From Tenacibaculum tangerinum (lineage in GTDB: Bacteria; Bacteroidota; Bacteroidia; Flavobacteriales; Flavobacteriaceae), in NCBI RefSeq assembly GCF_029853675.1, contig NZ_CP122539.1, positions 3,057,001-3,121,000 of the forward strand: 64,000 nucleotides of DNA. The letters are read 5' to 3'. Positions 61,314 to 64,000 of the stretch are shown here, piece by piece; positions within the stretch are counted from its first letter, which is position 1; the number at the start of each line of letters is the position of its first letter. A program made the translations under genes and the position numbers. The notes beneath the pieces were generated by a model. The model did not search any database and was not told where the DNA came from. It saw only the letters and a list, made by a program, of their open reading frames with translations.

Positions 61314-62713
61314 ATGAAAAAAAGAATTTTAGAATTATTTTGACACTATTGTGCATTATTGCTTTCAGTAGTTGTGAACAACAAATTATTGAATTAGATT
61401 CAAACTCTTTAAACACTGAACATAAACAAAGAAAAGAACTTCCTGAACATAAACAGGTACAAGAAAAAATACCGCCTGAGAGAAAACCTTTATCAAAAGA
61501 AGAATATGAGCAAATCGTTATTTCATTTCAAGCAAAAAGTGAATTTAGTTTGAATTACAATAAAGATTGTTTAAATTATAATTTTTCAGCCTGTGTTCCA
61601 CCAGGTGCAGATATATACGATTTTGTTTTATTTAAAGATGGTAATCAATATGCTTATGTAGGAACAACGTATGGACCATCTAATAATTGTTTAGATTTTT
61701 CTCAATATGATTTACCAGATGGCACTTATACAGTTAAGGCCTACATATATATATGGGATTATGTTAATGGAAATGGTTACCTCGGATGGTGGACAGCACC
61801 AACTCCTAGTATAACTATAAGCAATAATTACAATTCTTGGACAACTGCCAACAATGGAGATGATGGATGGTATGTAGGAGATTTTAATGGAGATGGTAGA
61901 GATGATATCTTTAGATATGTTCCAGGTACTAGTGGAGCTGATGTATTCTTATCTACAGGAAATAGTTTTGTTCAGTCTGGAAGTTGGACAGGAGCTGGTA
62001 ATGGAGATGATGGATGGTATGTAGGAGATTTTAATGGAGATGGTAAAGATGATATCTTTAGATATGTTCCAGGTACTAGTGGAGCTGACGTATTTTTATC
62101 TACTGGAAGTAGTTTTGTTCAGTCTGGAAGTTGGACAGGAGCTGGTAATGGAGATGATGGATGGTATGTAGGAGATTTTAATGGAGATGGTAGAGATGAT
62201 ATCTTTAGATATGTTCCAGGTACTAGTGGAGCTGACGTATTTTTATCTACTGGAAGTAGTTTTGTTCAGTCTGGAAGTTGGACAGGAGCTCATAATGGAA
62301 ATGCAGGATGGTATGTAGGAGATTTTAATGGAGATGGTAAAGATGATATCTTTAGATATGTTCCAGGTACTAGTGGAGCTGATGTATTCTTATCTACAGG
62401 AAATAGTTTTGTTCAGTCTGGAAGTTGGACAGGAGCTGGTAATGGAGATGATGGATGGTATGTAGGAGATTTTAATGGAGATGGTAAAGATGATATCTTT
62501 AGATATGTTCCAGGTACTAGTGGAGCTGACGTATTTTTATCTACTGGAAGTAGTTTTGTTCAGTCTGGAAGTTGGACAGGAGCTGGTAATGGAACTGATA
62601 GATGGTACATTGGGAGTTTTAATGGAGATGGTAAAGATGATATTTTCAGATATATCCCTTGTGAAACAGGAGCAGATATGTTTCTTTCTACAGGTTCAGC
62701 TTTTATGAATTAA
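61314..62713 (+). CDS. VCBS/FG-GAP-like repeat lipoprotein, signal peptide split by a frameshift at a poly-A tract
   Basis: Surface or outer-membrane lipoprotein with a short N-terminal region (61420-61850) and a tandem array of 49-residue units. Each unit contains WYVGDFNGDGRDDIFRYVPG, an FG-GAP/VCBS-type strand pair with a DxNxDGxDD calcium-binding loop, followed by TSGADVFLSTGNSFVQSGSW. Five full units and a divergent sixth are present; six or seven would close a beta-propeller. The main frame opens only at TTG 61340. The natural ATG at 61314 runs into TGA after nine codons; one more A in the A7 tract (61317-61323) would give MKKKNFRIILTLLCIIAFSS followed by Cys, a perfect lipoprotein signal. 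Confidence 0.85.
61853..62710 (+). repeat. Tandem array of 147-bp coding units
   Basis: Units begin at 61853, 62000, 62147, 62294, 62441 and 62588 (AATGG each time), an exact 147-bp period. Units 1-5 are nearly identical at DNA level; unit 6 is divergent. Two variable sites (GGTAGAGAT or GGTAAAGAT; GATGTATTC...GGAAAT or GACGTATTT...GGAAGT) are shuffled among the units. Confidence 0.95.
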
Positions 62714-62756
62714 TTATCATTATCAATAATAATTATAGTTTAAGAAAAAACAAAAA

Positions 62757-62791
62757 AGCAAACCGATTTTTATATAATAAGTCGGTTTGCT
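62757..62791 (+). terminator. Terminator after the repeat lipoprotein gene
   Basis: A perfect 10-bp stem, AGCAAACCGA (62757-62766) and TCGGTTTGCT (62782-62791), with a 15-base loop. Confidence 0.7.
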
Positions 62792-62828
62792 AATCATTAA
62801 ATTAAAAAACAACCTAAACTTTATACCA

Positions 62829-63182
62829 ATGAAAAAAATAATCATACTAAGAAACGAATACAATTCATTAGATACGCTTTACAATTATTTTAAAAACAAA
62901 TCAACTTTAGATTGCGCTAAGGAATATGACAAATGGGAAATGAGAACTGAAGATAATGGACGAATAGCACAATGTATTGTACTTAAGAAAAGTGGAATGC
63001 ATGCTATAAAACTCCATTTTGTCGAAGATAATACAGTAAAAATAAATCATGTTATACCAAATTCGGTTATGAATGCTTATTTTGGCAAAAGCCAAGAGGC
63101 ACGACAAAATATTATTGAAATAATTACGGGCAAAATAAAAAGTGCTTTGTTAGCTTCTTCTCAGCAAAAAGCTTTTCAATAG
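62829..63182 (+). CDS. Small protein of unknown function
   Basis: 117 residues from ATG 62829 (MKKIIILRNEYNSLDTLYNY). The frame is open back to 62787, but that would overlap the terminator. It looks soluble and mixed alpha/beta with no domain I can name. A helical C-terminal half (about 88-110) follows an IKLHFVEDN strand. It is flanked by the terminator and about 140 non-coding bases. Confidence 0.65.
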   Translation: MKKIIILRNEYNSLDTLYNYFKNKSTLDCAKEYDKWEMRTEDNGRIAQCIVLKKSGMHAIKLHFVEDNTVKINHVIPNSVMNAYFGKSQEARQNIIEIITGKIKSALLASSQQKAFQ

Positions 63183-63325
63183 TTAGAAGCAGAAGTAAAT
63201 ACTTTAGCTATATAATTTTAATTAGATCCAATAGTTAAAAAACAACTGTTTTATTTAGTTGTGATTATGGATAGTATTTATTAATTAACAATAAATCATA
63301 ACAATTCTAGAAGAAAGCTAGAAAT

Positions 63326-63637
63326 ATGAAAAAGTTAAAACAAATTGCTATATACACTTTATGGACAATAGTTTCCATAGTGTTGGGTATAATGTATATG
63401 CGGATTGTTTTAGGGGCTAATAATATACCTAAAGAAGGATTGGGGTATTTAGCTCATATGTTTTACAACTGGGGACTATTTCATGTAGGGTTGATAATTG
63501 GACTCGTAATTACGTTGTTATTTATTCTTTTGGATGTTTTTTGCCTAAAAAAGAAGTTGAAAAATAATGGTAAACTAATTTCTATTCAGTTCGGAGCTCT
63601 TATGATAGTTACTGCTTTTGTGATAGTAGTACATTAG
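63326..63637 (+). CDS. Small membrane protein of unknown function
   Basis: 103 residues with three hydrophobic segments (about 8-28, 50-72 and 84-102) and a short charged loop (CLKKKLKNNGK). No family recognised. The gene is alone, with about 140 bases of non-coding DNA before it. Confidence 0.65.
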   Translation: MKKLKQIAIYTLWTIVSIVLGIMYMRIVLGANNIPKEGLGYLAHMFYNWGLFHVGLIIGLVITLLFILLDVFCLKKKLKNNGKLISIQFGALMIVTAFVIVVH

Positions 63638-63676
63638 CTGTTAGAAAAAGTGATTGATGTAATTTAAAAACAGTAA

Positions 63677-63922
63677 ATCATCAATAAGCAACTATATAAA
63701 ACCTTATTAGAATTTGCTGAACAAGGCAATTGTTTTAACGAAGAAGTTAGAAAAGTATTGTTTACTTTTAAAAACTCTGAAGGAACACAAAATATAGCTA
63801 TTGAAATATTAAAAACAATAAAAATTGAACATCCAGCCAACCAAACCCTGCAAGACGGAGCTGATGATATTTTAGATATGGTCACAGGATATTGTAATGC
63901 TACAATGCGTGTTTGGGAATAA
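63677..63922 (+). pseudogene. 81-codon coding-like frame without a start codon
   Basis: The frame reads IINKQLYKTLLEFAEQG, then FNEEVRKVLFTFKNSEG and ends GYCNATMRVWE and stop. Composition and length look coding, but no ATG, GTG or TTG is near its beginning; a TAA precedes it. It may use a rare start such as ATC/ATT or be the tail of a broken gene. I do not recognise the protein. Confidence 0.4.
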
Positions 63923-63935
63923 ATAAGTTAGTAAA

Positions 63936-63998
63936 ATGGAAATACTCGTTATCATTAATTTATTCTTATTCCTTGGTATAGGCATATTCCTACTCTAA
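63936..63998 (+). CDS. Possible 20-residue hydrophobic peptide
   Basis: ATG at 63936 opens a frame of 20 codons encoding a single hydrophobic helix (MEILVIINLFLFLGIGIFLL) and stops at 63998, 13 bases after the preceding frame. It may be a small membrane peptide or chance in AT-rich DNA at the window's edge. Confidence 0.25.
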   Translation: MEILVIINLFLFLGIGIFLL

Positions 63999-64000
63999 AA

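Noticed and set aside
61853..62710. CRISPR-like regular repeats
   Set aside because: The 147-bp period is continuous coding sequence with no spacers, and each unit encodes the same protein motif.
1..64000. Anti-phage defence island, toxin-antitoxin pair or prophage
   Set aside because: No integrase, helicase-nuclease, reverse transcriptase, toxin-antitoxin or phage structural gene could be supported; the only nuclease found is an exported NUC1 type in a housekeeping context.

Overview
The window is AT-rich chromosomal DNA from a member of the Bacteroidota, most likely a marine Flavobacteriaceae bacterium; the genus cannot be fixed from sequence alone (Tenacibaculum- or Polaribacter-like would fit). 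The evidence is the gene content (Bacteroidota-type division and cell-wall cluster without murF or ddl, FtsZ with a long C-terminal extension, LytS/LytTR pair, META/DUF4377 lipoprotein), TAnnTTTG-type -7 promoter elements and the absence of strong Shine-Dalgarno sequences.

Layout. 1-4.3 kb: the 3' part of an endonuclease/exonuclease/phosphatase gene, a decayed ISL3-type transposase, a nitroreductase and a cardiolipin synthase. 4.3-23.4 kb: an envelope-oriented region with a PagL-like deacylase, an Omp85-type barrel, an exported sulfatase followed by the C-terminal ghost of a second sulfatase, a TspO-like protein, a five-gene iron/redox operon (DUF981, DUF4345, ferritin, peroxiredoxin, DsbA-like), a lipase, a HAD lipoprotein, DUF481, an MscS channel, a lipoprotein formylglycine-generating enzyme that could mature the sulfatase, DUF2254, a META lipoprotein and a second MscS channel. 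23.5-39.9 kb: mostly minus-strand housekeeping and metabolic genes: an exported nuclease whose frame is broken at a poly-A tract, a thioesterase, an orphan OppC-like permease, a third MscS channel, a queuosine precursor transporter, fabD (+), a DegT aminotransferase, a penicillin acylase family protein (+), a second nitroreductase, an aldehyde dehydrogenase, an AlkB-type alkane monooxygenase, an RluA pseudouridine synthase, EngB and an alpha/beta hydrolase.

40.1-56.3 kb: the division/cell-wall (dcw) operon mraZ-rsmH-ftsL-ftsI-murE-mraY-[four-helix-bundle fragment]-murD-ftsW-murG-murC-ftsQ-ftsA-ftsZ followed by a GatB/YqeY gene, with three perfect 10-bp MraZ-type operator repeats in front. Then come tRNA-Arg(TCG) and an MtfA-like zinc peptidase. 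57.6-64 kb: a TPR sensor kinase with its LytTR regulator, a lipoprotein, a repeat lipoprotein built from 147-bp tandem units (also with a poly-A frame break in its signal peptide), and small unknown genes.

I see no complete defence system, CRISPR array, prophage or intact insertion sequence. The most interesting signals are the two exported-protein genes whose signal sequences are split at poly-A tracts, the mosaic 147-bp repeat array, the sulfatase/lipoprotein-FGE envelope module with its sulfatase ghost, the heptamer tandem array in front of a nitroreductase gene, and the iron/redox operon with two membrane proteins of unknown function.
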